A stretch of 46,065 bases of DNA. It comes from Lentisphaeria bacterium (lineage in GTDB: Bacteria > Verrucomicrobiota > Lentisphaeria > Victivallales > Victivallaceae). Positions 15,669 through 24,717 of the stretch are shown in pieces (position 1 is the first letter of the stretch; every line of letters begins with the position of its first letter). The position numbers and the translations under genes were made by a program. The stretch spans positions 1-46,065 of the forward strand of contig CAAGED010000046.1 of the NCBI GenBank assembly GCA_900768505.1, written 5' to 3'. Under the pieces are notes generated by a model. That model was not told the origin of the DNA and ran no database searches. It saw nothing but the letters and a program-made list of their open reading frames with translations.

Positions 15669-16642
15669 TTGATTACAACGATTTTTTACAGAGTGCTTCA
15701 AGTTTGCTCGGCAATGATTTCACCCGGGCTATTTACGATATTGCAGTGGAAAAACTGCAGAAAGCCCGTCATGGGGATTTCGACAAGTGGCTGCCGGCGG
15801 CGGAACGGGTGTTGGCGAACTTGATTCCGGGTGAAATGGATGCAGGGGGAGATGTGGTGAAGGTTGCCTGCCGGCTGAAGGATTCAGCCCTACGGTCGGA
15901 GTTAATCGAGGATTTGAAGAGTTTTTCGCCATGGCGCAAGGGTCCGTTTCAAATCGGAGATATTTATATCGACACCGAATGGCGTTCTGATTTCAAATGG
16001 AATCGCCTGAAGGATAAAATTACCCCGCTGAGCGGCCGCCGGGTGTTGGACATTGGTTGCGGCAGTGGTTATCATTTGCATCGCATGACGGCGGCAGGGG
16101 CGAAAATCGCCTTGGGCTTGGAACCGTATTGGCTTTTTGCGCTGCAGTTTGACTTAATTCGCGCCTTGACCTGCCAGCCGGGGGCAACTTTTGTATTGCC
16201 GTTAACTTTCGAAGAATTGCCGGAGCGTGAAAAAAGTTTTGATACCATATTTTCAATGGGGGTGATTTATCACCGACGCGGGCCGTTGGAACATTTGCAG
16301 AAAATTTATGACCTGCTGATTCCGGGGGGCGAATTGGTATTGGAGAGTATGGTGGTGGACGGCGATGAAAATTGTGTATATATGCCGCCGGGGCGTTATG
16401 CCAAAATGCGCAATGTCTGGTTTTTGCCCTCGCCGGCGGCGTTGCGTCGTTGGCTGCAGCGACTGGGATTTGTGGATATTGAGCAGTTGGAATGTGTTAA
16501 AACTTTGCCGGATGAACAACGTTCCACCGAGTGGATGCAGTTTGAGTCTCTGGCAGATTTTCTCTCCCCTGACAATCCTGATTTGACAGTGGAGGGGGCA
16601 CCGGCGCCGAAACGCTGCATATTTATTGCCCGGAGAAGATGA
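15665..16642 (+). CDS. cmoB: tRNA U34 carboxymethyltransferase
   Basis: CmoB transfers the carboxymethyl group of carboxy-SAM to 5-hydroxyuridine at tRNA position 34, giving cmo5U, which broadens wobble reading of four-codon boxes. The 325-residue protein has the hallmark SPWRKGPFQIGDIYIDTEWR region, the Rossmann loop VLDIGCGSGYHLHRM, GLEPYWLFALQF, FSMGVIYHRRGPLEHL, and the C-terminal RSTEWMQFESLADFL. It overlaps cmoA by 4 nt. The enzyme that makes ho5U (TrhO or TrhP) is not in this window. Confidence 0.97.
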   Translation: MIDYNDFLQSASSLLGNDFTRAIYDIAVEKLQKARHGDFDKWLPAAERVLANLIPGEMDAGGDVVKVACRLKDSALRSELIEDLKSFSPWRKGPFQIGDIYIDTEWRSDFKWNRLKDKITPLSGRRVLDIGCGSGYHLHRMTAAGAKIALGLEPYWLFALQFDLIRALTCQPGATFVLPLTFEELPEREKSFDTIFSMGVIYHRRGPLEHLQKIYDLLIPGGELVLESMVVDGDENCVYMPPGRYAKMRNVWFLPSPAALRRWLQRLGFVDIEQLECVKTLPDEQRSTEWMQFESLADFLSPDNPDLTVEGAPAPKRCIFIARRR

Positions 16643-16699
16643 TAAAAAAATCCTTATATTTTATGTATTCATGAAAGAATGCATTTCAGGTGAAATTTA

Positions 16700-17800
16700 T
16701 TATGATCGCTTGAACACCAAATGTTTCTGCAGTAAGAAGCTACTGAAGAAAAGGGTGACGTCAACTCCACATTTAATCAGCAGTAAAGCCCGGTCGTTAA
16801 AGAATCGTCCGACAAATTTGGTTAAAAAATAACTGGCGAACATAATAACAGCGCAGAGCAACAGATATTTGCCAAATGATTTAGCGTTGAACAACCTTTT
16901 CGAATGCTCTCTAAATACCAGCAGTTTATTGGTCAGATAATTTACCGTCAGCGAAATCAGCCGCGCCAGCACCACTGCCGCCAGTAGCCGTCCAGTTTGG
17001 AATTCCCGGCAGAGCTGGTAATAAAAGAGTGAAAAAAATCCCAGATCCACCAGTGCGGAAAACACTCCGCTGCACAAAAATTTGAATAATTGCACCAGCG
17101 CATGGCGGAAAATGAGCCGGTAAATTTTCAGTGAATCCAGAGTGGGGCGAAAGTGGGTGCCGCGATTGGCATTGTCATAAATAGTTTGGATTGTTACCTC
17201 CGAAATTGGAATATTAAGTTTTTGCGCCTCCAGCAACATACCGGTTTCAAACTCGAATCGTTCGCCGTGCAGGTTTATCAAATTTTTCATAAAGCTGCCC
17301 GGAATACCCCGCAACCCAGTTTGGGTGTCGCTGATTTTCACCCCGGTAAGCGAGGACATCACCCGTCTGGTAGCATTGTTGCCAAGGCGGCTTTTCCATG
17401 GCACATCGAATTGCGAGAAATTCCGCACTCCCAAAATCAGATGGCCAGGATTGGCCTGCAATTGATAAATACATTTGAAAATATCTTCCGGCGCATGTTG
17501 CCCGTCGGCATCGGCAGTGACCACTCCAAGGTTGGATTCAAATTCACTCAAATAGTAGTTGAAGGCGTTTTTCAGAGCCCGTCCTTTACCCAAATTGACA
17601 TTATGCTTCAGTACCACAGCGTTGGCGAATTGTTTAATCCGGTCGAATATCGCCTGAGTTTCCGGACGGCTGCCATCGTCTACGACAATAATCGGAGCCG
17701 GATATATGGCGTTGATTTGTTGAATCAGCATCACGGTGGACTCATCGGGGTTGTATGATGGAATGACGATTGCAATATTATCTAAAAATTGATTATCCAC
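16700..17800 (-). CDS. Fusion of GT2 (dolichol-phosphate-mannose-synthase-like) glycosyltransferase and GtrA-like membrane domain
   Basis: A 366-residue protein of two parts. Residues 8 to about 235 are a family 2 glycosyltransferase with VVDDGSRP (DDGS at 41-44), NLGKGRALKNAFNY, VTADADGQHAPED for the metal-nucleotide site, and TQTGLRGIP. The rest is a GtrA-like domain of four membrane helices. The two are often separate proteins in O-antigen glucosylation (GtrB plus GtrA): one charges polyprenyl phosphate with a sugar and the other is thought to move the lipid-linked sugar across the membrane. The fusion fits that pairing. It is transcribed alone, divergent from the efflux genes and convergent with cmoB. 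Confidence 0.92.
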   Translation of the reverse strand: MDNQFLDNIAIVIPSYNPDESTVMLIQQINAIYPAPIIVVDDGSRPETQAIFDRIKQFANAVVLKHNVNLGKGRALKNAFNYYLSEFESNLGVVTADADGQHAPEDIFKCIYQLQANPGHLILGVRNFSQFDVPWKSRLGNNATRRVMSSLTGVKISDTQTGLRGIPGSFMKNLINLHGERFEFETGMLLEAQKLNIPISEVTIQTIYDNANRGTHFRPTLDSLKIYRLIFRHALVQLFKFLCSGVFSALVDLGFFSLFYYQLCREFQTGRLLAAVVLARLISLTVNYLTNKLLVFREHSKRLFNAKSFGKYLLLCAVIMFASYFLTKFVGRFFNDRALLLIKCGVDVTLFFSSFLLQKHLVFKRS

Positions 17801-18099
17801 TTAATGGGCCCGCCTGATTAAACACTTTCATAAATTATTACATTGGTAATATTTAGGTAGTTGTATTTTACCACTAATTCACAGAATATAACACTATATT
17901 CTAATACCGCAAATTATCTTATGTAAATCCCGGAAAAAAAAAGCAAATTTTATCCAGATAACACTTTATTTCGGAAAAATTAGATTTTACTCTTGCCAGT
18001 TAATCCCAAAGAGAGCCGCTAAATGATAATTTTTATTACTTGCAAATAATGGTCAAAGATGCTACTGGTAATGCAGCGGATAATTATGGGGAGAAATAT
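17801..18099. other. AT-rich divergent region upstream of the efflux genes
   Basis: This non-coding interval lies between the GT2-GtrA gene (minus) and the HlyD-type gene (plus). It contains the 18-bp palindrome at 17884-17901, a related half-conserved copy at 17954-17971, and a smaller inverted repeat ATTAC/GTAAT at 17837-17850. No gene was recognised. Confidence 0.5.
17884..17901. promoter_or_regulatory. Candidate operator palindrome
   Basis: GAATATA (17884-17890) and TATATTC (17895-17901) are perfect inverted repeats around ACAC. The core ATAACACTATATT (17888-17900) recurs as ATAACACTTTATT at 17958-17970, 12 of 13 identical and exactly 70 bp away, about seven helical turns. This suggests paired sites for a dimeric regulator of the efflux genes or of the divergent GT2-GtrA gene. 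No regulator gene lies beside them. Confidence 0.4.
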
Positions 18100-19140
18100 A
18101 TGTGGCAAAAATTTCTGGCCAGCTTCAAACGATATATGGCGATTTGGATATTGTTTGGTTTGATGCTTTGCGGCAGCGGCTACTACTTGTGGCTGCATCG
18201 GAGGCCATTTACGCAAAATGCTTTTGTGGTGGCCAATATTCGGGTGGTCAACGCTTTAGTTCCGGGGTACATCAGTCAAATCAACGTAAAAAATAATCAG
18301 CGGGTAGCAAAGGATCAGGTTCTGATGACCATCTACCGGCCGGTTTACGATTTGCAGCAGCAATCCGCCGAACATGCTTTGAAGGCGCAGATTGCCTTGG
18401 TTGCCAAGTTGGAATATGCCTACAAGGTGGCGGAAAGCAACGTCGAATCGGCGCAGGCCGCCGCGGCCAATGCCCAATACATGTCGGAACGGGCGATGCA
18501 GATGTACGCCCAATTGGCGGTTTCCCAGGCTTACTCGGAGGAGAAGCTGCGGACATACGAAAGCGCAATTGCTCAACTGGCTGGAGCAAAGCACAATCTC
18601 AACGCCGCCAAATCAGAACTGGAGCAGGCGCAGGCTACGGTTAAAAAACTGGAAGCCGATTACAAACTGGCGCAGATTTATTATCAGTGGACGGAAGTCA
18701 AAGCGAAGAGTGATGGCTTTGTCAGCAATATGTACATTTCTCCGGGTGGATATGTGGCGGTGGGGACACCGTTGTTTGCGTTTGTGGATGATTCGGTATG
18801 GTATATTCAGGCCAATTTCAAGGAGACGGAGTTGTCGCAGATTCAGGTGGGTCAAAAGGCGTTAATCTGGTTGTGGCAATATCCAGGAAAAACCTTTCAC
18901 GGTACGGTGCTGGATGTGGGATGGGGAGTAGAACGGCGGGAGCAGTCGACTTTTACCGGTATGCCGGTGGTGCAGAAAGAAAACGAGTGGTTTCTGCTGC
19001 CCCAGCGTTTTCCCGTTCAAATTAGAATTGATGACCCGGACGAAAATTTTTTATTGCATCCCGGCGGCAGCGCTTTTGTGGCGGTGGACACTCCAGCCTA
19101 CCCGTTCCGGCAATTTATCTGGCAGTTGTTTCAAATTTGA
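18100..19140 (+). CDS. HlyD/EmrA-type membrane fusion (periplasmic adaptor) protein
   Basis: A 346-residue periplasmic adaptor with one N-terminal membrane anchor (about residues 12-31). It has a first biotinyl-lipoyl half (VPGYISQINVKNNQRVAKDQ), a long alanine- and glutamine-rich alpha-hairpin of about 110 residues, then the second lipoyl half and beta-barrel (AKSDGFVSNMYISPGGYVAVGTPLF). Such adaptors link an inner-membrane pump to an outer-membrane channel. The ATG at 18100 is chosen because GGGGAG is 6 nt upstream and the protein then begins at the membrane anchor. It is followed after 24 nt by a DUF2955/FUSC-like pump, an AaeA-AaeB-like pairing. Confidence 0.9.
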   Translation: MWQKFLASFKRYMAIWILFGLMLCGSGYYLWLHRRPFTQNAFVVANIRVVNALVPGYISQINVKNNQRVAKDQVLMTIYRPVYDLQQQSAEHALKAQIALVAKLEYAYKVAESNVESAQAAAANAQYMSERAMQMYAQLAVSQAYSEEKLRTYESAIAQLAGAKHNLNAAKSELEQAQATVKKLEADYKLAQIYYQWTEVKAKSDGFVSNMYISPGGYVAVGTPLFAFVDDSVWYIQANFKETELSQIQVGQKALIWLWQYPGKTFHGTVLDVGWGVERREQSTFTGMPVVQKENEWFLLPQRFPVQIRIDDPDENFLLHPGGSAFVAVDTPAYPFRQFIWQLFQI

Positions 19141-19164
19141 TGCAGTATAAAGTTGAGGTGTTTT

Positions 19165-20229
19165 GTGGCGGAAAAAGTTATAAATGAAAATGCGCTTCCC
19201 CATCTGATCGCCATGATTCTGACGGCGTTGTTTGTAGTTTTCTTCTGGGTTTTCTGCCGTCTGCCGGGCGCGGGTAAGGAGGCGCTGATGAGTGGAATAT
19301 TCTCCACCTTTATCGCTTATTTGATTGTTGACCCGGAATTGCGAACCCGGCGTTTGATTGTTTCGTTCACGGTTCTGGGGGCATTTCAATTTGTGATTGC
19401 CATGTTGCTGCAGGAGAAATTTTTGCTGATTATTTTCTTTTTTATGGCGATTATGCTTATTGTGCACATCTTGCCCAATCGTGCATTGGCGGTGATGGTG
19501 GTGGCGATGGGTTCGATGTTTGTGGCGGCGCCGGGAGGGTTTGAAGCCGGGATGAATCATTGGATATTTTTGATGTTGATGCTGCCGGTGGAATTGATAA
19601 TTATTGCGGTAATGCATAAATTGCATCCAGTAATCATTTATGATCCGCCGTTAAAAATGATGTACGGTCCGATGAATTGGTTTTCATCATTTCAATTTGC
19701 ACTGATGATGGCGATCGGGTTGTTTATTTATCAATTCTTTCAGCTGCCATTTGGCGATTGGCTTATTTACACCATGGCGTTGATTCACATGGGTGGAGTT
19801 TTTGGCGGCTCGGCGTTGAAGCGGGCGGGTGAACGGGTGTTTTCCGGGCCGATTGGTTTTTATTTCGCATTTTTATATATGGCCAATTTTGTCTGGTTTT
19901 ATTGGGGAATGGCCTACTTGTGCGGAGTATTTGCGATTTTTGGTTTTTACATGTCGCTGCGATACAGCAAATATGCTATATATATGATTTGTCTGATGCT
20001 CTTTTTGATGCTGCTTTATGATATGAATCAGGAGCAGTACAGCGAGTATTATATGCTTAATATGCTTTTTTCCCGGATTTTTAACAGCGCCATCGGTGCG
20101 ACACTGGCGATTTTGGGCGAACCGCAGCATGATGACACCCTGGCGCCGGAGCAGATTCAGGAGCTGGAGTATTTAAAATTGCGTCGTTTGTCTCAAGCTC
20201 CCTGGTGCGGGTGCGCAGTGCAGAAGTGA
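19165..20229 (+). CDS. DUF2955/FUSC-like inner-membrane transport protein
   Basis: A predicted 354-residue integral membrane protein with about ten hydrophobic segments in two similar halves and a short polar tail. Its size, topology and place right after an HlyD-type adaptor fit the DUF2955/FUSC-like pumps, relatives of AaeB, which exports aromatic carboxylic acids. The substrate is not known. The start is probably the GTG at 19165, because GAGGTG (19155-19160) lies just upstream; a TTG at 19153 is less likely. The tail ends in APWCGCAVQK, three residues of which are Cys or Trp. No outer-membrane TolC gene is nearby. Confidence 0.75.
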   Translation: MAEKVINENALPHLIAMILTALFVVFFWVFCRLPGAGKEALMSGIFSTFIAYLIVDPELRTRRLIVSFTVLGAFQFVIAMLLQEKFLLIIFFFMAIMLIVHILPNRALAVMVVAMGSMFVAAPGGFEAGMNHWIFLMLMLPVELIIIAVMHKLHPVIIYDPPLKMMYGPMNWFSSFQFALMMAIGLFIYQFFQLPFGDWLIYTMALIHMGGVFGGSALKRAGERVFSGPIGFYFAFLYMANFVWFYWGMAYLCGVFAIFGFYMSLRYSKYAIYMICLMLFLMLLYDMNQEQYSEYYMLNMLFSRIFNSAIGATLAILGEPQHDDTLAPEQIQELEYLKLRRLSQAPWCGCAVQK

Positions 20230-20257
20230 CATATTATTTTTATACCGGAGTTGTGAT

Positions 20258-21292
20258 ATGAAAAAATTTTGCTTTATATTGTTCCTGGTATTGTTGCCGT
20301 CAATTATATTGCAAGGCGGATTGGAGGAAAAAGTTTATTCGATTATCGCCAAAAATATAGACGGCAATCGTTTTTCATTTGTCTACCTTGCGGTCAATGA
20401 TACAAAGCAAACATACTTTGTACCGGAATTTACCGCCGGAAACAATATGCTTTATCTTACTTTTACGCGAAATAATTTCATGCCGCTGGGGGTGATTAAT
20501 ATTTCACTTTTCACCGTAGGGTTGAATCCCGGGGTAACTTTCTGGAAAAAAGATGATACTTTGGAATATATTCGAATGTTCCGTTACATTGAAAATATCA
20601 CGTTTTTTACTCAGGAGTGGCAATTGTCTTTGTGGGCTGATCAGCCTCCGGTGTCAAGCCGGATTAATTTTTTACAAACTCGCAATATTGATGTTTCCGG
20701 CATTGCTGAAGCTGGCAAAATAAGTTGCCGAATTGCTAAAAGCGTAAACGCCGAGCCATTGGGATTCGCCTTGCTGATTTCCAACGGTCTGGCGGAAAAG
20801 GTGAGGGTGCCGGATTTCAATACTGCCGGAAGTCGGGTGAAAATTAAATTTCCCTCCGGAAAAATTTTTAACGCGCCAGTGACTGATGAGGATAAAAAAC
20901 TTACCTTACGCTCCAACAGCACAAGATGCTGTTTCATTGATTTGGAGCGGCTTTTACAATCCAGCCATGAATTCAGCATGAAAGATTTCGAGTTTGGCTT
21001 GTCGGAGTTGATTTGGGAGGTGACCCTGCCGGACGGCAGCATAAACACCCAATTTTTTTACCTGATCAAGTTCAGTGCGCCGTTGCCCGGCTACACTGGA
21101 TACGGCTTTAAACTAAACGGATCTTTGAATGATATGGAAACTTTTAAAGCAAATAAAATTTCCATTCTGCCGCCGGCTCGACCGCGGGGGCCGACACCGA
21201 CGCCGCCGGATTTGGCGGTGGAAAAATATTACAATCAGCAGTTGCTGCCGTCAACATATTTGATGCCTCAGCCGGTTGAGCAAACTAATTGA
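20258..21292 (+). CDS. Secreted protein of unknown function
   Basis: A 344-residue protein with an N-terminal signal peptide (MKKFCFILFLVLLPSIILQG) and a mainly beta-strand body, ending in a proline-rich stretch (PPARPRGPTPTPPDL). No family was recognised. GGAG precedes the ATG. It begins 28 nt after the DUF2955-like gene, so it probably belongs to the same operon and may be a periplasmic or outer-membrane partner of the efflux pair, although nothing resembling a TolC channel is seen. Its last 8 bases overlap the convergent GH110 gene. Confidence 0.7.
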   Translation: MKKFCFILFLVLLPSIILQGGLEEKVYSIIAKNIDGNRFSFVYLAVNDTKQTYFVPEFTAGNNMLYLTFTRNNFMPLGVINISLFTVGLNPGVTFWKKDDTLEYIRMFRYIENITFFTQEWQLSLWADQPPVSSRINFLQTRNIDVSGIAEAGKISCRIAKSVNAEPLGFALLISNGLAEKVRVPDFNTAGSRVKIKFPSGKIFNAPVTDEDKKLTLRSNSTRCCFIDLERLLQSSHEFSMKDFEFGLSELIWEVTLPDGSINTQFFYLIKFSAPLPGYTGYGFKLNGSLNDMETFKANKISILPPARPRGPTPTPPDLAVEKYYNQQLLPSTYLMPQPVEQTN

Positions 21293-23054
21293 TGCAGACG
21301 TCTACGCCATCGGCAACGTCGGTCAAACACTCCTCCGGCGGAATATTCACAAATCGATTCTCTGAAATAACAACGTTTTTGACATGTTCAAATTTAAACA
21401 TAAATTTATTGGGATGAAACGGGGTGAAATCCTGATTTTTCCGAATTACATTATTGGCAAAACGCAAATTTTCCGTTGATTTCGCGTAGAGGAGTTGTGC
21501 GTCAAAAATATCAAATTCGTTGTTGTTTATTTCGATGTTGCGATGAAAATAGTGCGTATGTGTTGTTAAATCCGGAATGGCCGGGCAGATTGAAATTACT
21601 CCCTCGGTGAATTGATAGTTGGCGGTTAATGCGTTGACAAAATGGTTGCCGCGAATCACAACATCTCCGCAGGAGGAACTTTCAAACCAGCCGTTGCAGT
21701 CCCCGCAGAGCAAAATTGCACTGCCGTGAGTGTGATCAAATAAATTGTTTTCGCAGATTATCGGTTTTACCGTGCTGAAGAGTGCGCCTCTCGCCCGATT
21801 GTGGCGGATTACGTTGCAGCGGAATTCGACACTGGGCATCCAAGTGAAATTTTCCAGTCCGTATTTTTCATTGTCCGGCAGCCGGGGAAGCGGTGTGGAA
21901 AAGAGGATTTTAAATTGTTTGGCGCCGCAACCGGTTGCGGCATCAATGGGGAATATCTGACTAATCGGCAATATTTCCGGCAAATACTCCATATTTTTAG
22001 CCCGGATGAGACGCACCTCGTCGCCGGGTTCTCCCCAGTCGAAGCCGTAGCTCTCATTGTGCATGTAGGAGGCCACAACCGAGTGTGAGTCAATCTGCCG
22101 CTGAATTTGCAGGTAGGTGCCGTGAACATTTATCGCATCGTCGGCCATGCTCTCGTAAAAACCGTTTTCTGAAACAATTTTGCCTTTACAGCCGGAAAAA
22201 TGGGTGGCGTCGGCTTGGGTGGTGAAGTACCGCGGAGAGGTGCGGTGACTGCGTCTTACCTGAAATTGATTCAGGTGGATATTTTCGCACAACTGCGCCA
22301 GTAATCCCATGCCGAAGGCGTAGTGAATTGTTACATTTTCCAGCCGGGTGTCCCGGCAGTGATGGAGAAAAATTCCCGGCGTTGGCCGACCATTGGGACG
22401 CAATACTAAAATGTCTCCCGCTTGACCGGGGTGAAACCAGTTGGATAATTTTAGACGGTGTTCCGGCAGCGGGGTAATTAATTCCGGATTAAAGCAACGA
22501 TCCGGGAGATTCCAGCCGAGGCGTCCGTCGGCATTGAAAGTCATTAAATAACGCATTGGATGTTGCGGATTGTTTTCATGCTGAAAAAAAAGCTGATTGT
22601 TATTTTTTATAAAATAATCTTCCGGCGGATCAATTTTAACGGTAAATTCGTTCCTCTTGGTATTTACATTCTCAATAACCAGCTGATGCAGTTGCGGATA
22701 TTGATAATCAATGGAAAAATTCTTCAGCTGACAATTTTCCGTGTTGAGCAACGCAAGTGGAATTACCGTGCCATGAAAAATAAATTCCGCGCCGTTGCCG
22801 TCCAGAACTAAATTGGCGCGATTTTCCAGACACATGGCAATATGCTTAGTACCGGTTTGTTCGTGGTTGGAGACAAAACATGGCCTGGAGGTGGATTTAG
22901 CTTCATGAAAATCATAACGCCGTCGATCAAAATTTATATAAATCGGCGTATCCGGTGCAGTTTTTGCCAATTTTGCAACCAGCCGCTGAAACGCTTCGTC
23001 CGCCGTGTCGGAATTGTCCATAAAGTCGGAAAAATTGTAAGTTGTTGCTTTCAT
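21285..23054 (-). CDS. GH110-like alpha-1,3-galactosidase (right-handed beta-helix)
   Basis: A 589-residue parallel beta-helix protein resembling glycoside hydrolase family 110, which removes alpha-1,3-linked galactose, as in blood-group B antigens. The best marker is the central DATHFSGCKGK followed by MADDAINVHGTYLQI, where family aspartates lie. Other typical parts are GNGAEFIFHG near the N terminus and the repeated N-x-F/I-rungs after residue 400. There is no signal peptide, unlike most secreted GH110 enzymes, so it should act in the cytosol on imported oligosaccharide. No strong ribosome-binding site is seen before the ATG. The PHP-domain gene lies 117 nt upstream on the same strand. Confidence 0.85.
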   Translation of the reverse strand: MKATTYNFSDFMDNSDTADEAFQRLVAKLAKTAPDTPIYINFDRRRYDFHEAKSTSRPCFVSNHEQTGTKHIAMCLENRANLVLDGNGAEFIFHGTVIPLALLNTENCQLKNFSIDYQYPQLHQLVIENVNTKRNEFTVKIDPPEDYFIKNNNQLFFQHENNPQHPMRYLMTFNADGRLGWNLPDRCFNPELITPLPEHRLKLSNWFHPGQAGDILVLRPNGRPTPGIFLHHCRDTRLENVTIHYAFGMGLLAQLCENIHLNQFQVRRSHRTSPRYFTTQADATHFSGCKGKIVSENGFYESMADDAINVHGTYLQIQRQIDSHSVVASYMHNESYGFDWGEPGDEVRLIRAKNMEYLPEILPISQIFPIDAATGCGAKQFKILFSTPLPRLPDNEKYGLENFTWMPSVEFRCNVIRHNRARGALFSTVKPIICENNLFDHTHGSAILLCGDCNGWFESSSCGDVVIRGNHFVNALTANYQFTEGVISICPAIPDLTTHTHYFHRNIEINNNEFDIFDAQLLYAKSTENLRFANNVIRKNQDFTPFHPNKFMFKFEHVKNVVISENRFVNIPPEECLTDVADGVDVCIN

Positions 23055-23171
23055 AATATCTTTGGAAAATAAAAAGTTCTATCGGAATATAATAAATTCT
23101 CAATAATATATTCCGATAAAACTGATTTTACAATAAACGCAGCGATTTTTTGTCGCGAGCCAGAATAGATA

Positions 23172-24488
23172 TTAATTGCGCTGGAAAAATTTCTCTCTCA
23201 ATTTTGTAACCCGTCCCCGCAAGGCGCTTAACGCCGCCGCTGCCGATTCCGGTGCAAAATTTGCCGCCAGTTCCAGCATCAATTTGCCCTCCGGAGCGCA
23301 AATTGCCTGATGGAGCGGAAAATATTCCCGAAAGAGAAAATCCACATAACGGACAATTCGGAAGTCACCGTAAATATTGGCCGTTTGCCCCTCAATCGCC
23401 TCCACCGCCACGGAGTGGAATGATTTGATGGCATTTTTGATGCTCTCAAACTCGTCGGATTCAGCCAACACAATGGTATAATACCAGTTAAAAAGATTGC
23501 CGGTATCCGTGCCGTGGGAGTCGCTCAGACCGACCACCGGGAAACGATTGCCCCGGGCGCACTCGGCAATATAACGGACAACCTGCAGATTGTTGGATTC
23601 GCTTTCAGATTTATAGTAGCCGCCAAGCAATTCAAAGGCGTCAAATTTTTTACGGGCAAAAATGGCATCGGTCAAGCTCTCGTTAATCATGTAACGATTG
23701 GTTTTCCAGTAGGGATGGCAGAATACACACAACCCGCCGCCGGCACGAATTTTATCAAATACCCACTCGCTGGCGGCAATGGGAAATTTATCCTGCCCAG
23801 GGTAGTCCGGCAAACCGTCTGCAATTTCCGCCACTTCACGGCGGTATTGTTCCTCCTGGCTTGCGGCCAGATCGTTGACACTGAAACTGCTGCCAAAATT
23901 TATGATATGCACCGGATTCCCCGGAGAGTGAACCTCTTCGCCGGGAAAAAGTTTCAGTTCGGTTGGTTGTTGCCGCCAAAAATTAATTGCCTCCAGCGAT
24001 GGCGCGTAGCGATGATGGTCGGTGACTGCCATAAAATCAAATCCAGCCTCCCGGTAACGGGCGGCGACATATACCGGCGCTTCGCGGCCGTCGGAACGGC
24101 AGGAGTGAACATGAAAATCCCCCTTTAACGGGGTAAGCGCCAGCAGATCCGGCTGCAGAGAGAAGATTTGAAAGCGTCTTGTCAGTACCACATCCTTTTC
24201 GGCATTGATAAATTCAATGTGCAAATTATGCTCCTGCTCTCCGGCGAAGAAAATTTCGGCCTTTACCGTGTCTCCATCCATTCGCCACTTTATCGGAGGA
24301 TAATCCGCCACCTGGCAGGAGTTACTGCCTTCTGGAAGAAAACCCGACATTGGAAAGCATTTTATCCGCATTTGCTCCGCCGGCGGCAATTCGGAATTTG
24401 GAAATATTCCGCGAATGGTGATGATCGACGACTTATTGGCAGGTACAACCCGCGGGCTGACATCGTAATACTTTAAATAATTATCCAT
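23172..24488 (-). CDS. PHP-domain phosphoesterase-like protein with N-terminal beta-sandwich
   Basis: A 438-residue protein. The first 115 residues look like a beta-sandwich; the rest is a PHP domain with the metal-binding motifs GDFHVHSCRSDG (about residue 120), VTDHHRY, GEEVHS, a later FCHPYW, and GLSDSHGTD. PHP domains hydrolyse phosphate esters using two or three metals; the class that carries an N-terminal beta domain, common in PVC bacteria and Bacteroidota, has no settled substrate. AGGAGA precedes the ATG. It is probably cotranscribed with the downstream GH110 gene, suggesting a sugar-related role, which is inference. Confidence 0.88.
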   Translation of the reverse strand: MDNYLKYYDVSPRVVPANKSSIITIRGIFPNSELPPAEQMRIKCFPMSGFLPEGSNSCQVADYPPIKWRMDGDTVKAEIFFAGEQEHNLHIEFINAEKDVVLTRRFQIFSLQPDLLALTPLKGDFHVHSCRSDGREAPVYVAARYREAGFDFMAVTDHHRYAPSLEAINFWRQQPTELKLFPGEEVHSPGNPVHIINFGSSFSVNDLAASQEEQYRREVAEIADGLPDYPGQDKFPIAASEWVFDKIRAGGGLCVFCHPYWKTNRYMINESLTDAIFARKKFDAFELLGGYYKSESESNNLQVVRYIAECARGNRFPVVGLSDSHGTDTGNLFNWYYTIVLAESDEFESIKNAIKSFHSVAVEAIEGQTANIYGDFRIVRYVDFLFREYFPLHQAICAPEGKLMLELAANFAPESAAAALSALRGRVTKLREKFFQRN

Positions 24489-24629
24489 AAAAAATTCTCC
24501 TGAATCAGCTTTTATTTTGATATGAAATTACCTCACTGATTTACTCTAAAACCATTTTTGATAAATGCAAGTAATTATAATTAATTTTGACCCGGATTAA
24601 AAAAAATGAATTTTATCGAATTGAATGAG

Positions 24630-24657
24630 TTGATTTTTTTTTGACGTCATGTATATT
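24630..24657 (+). promoter_or_regulatory. Predicted promoter of the moxR-bat operon
   Basis: TTGATT (24630-24635) is followed by 16 nt and TATATT (24652-24657). Alternatively the -10 is TATTGT two bases on, with an 18-nt spacer. The surrounding TCATGTATATTGTA also resembles the extended -10 consensus seen at purB and at the right end of the window. Confidence 0.45.
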
Positions 24658-24717
24658 GTACCAGATGCAAGAAAAAGGCACTTAGTTCGGTCATCGGCGT
24701 TTTTTTATGAGGAGAAG

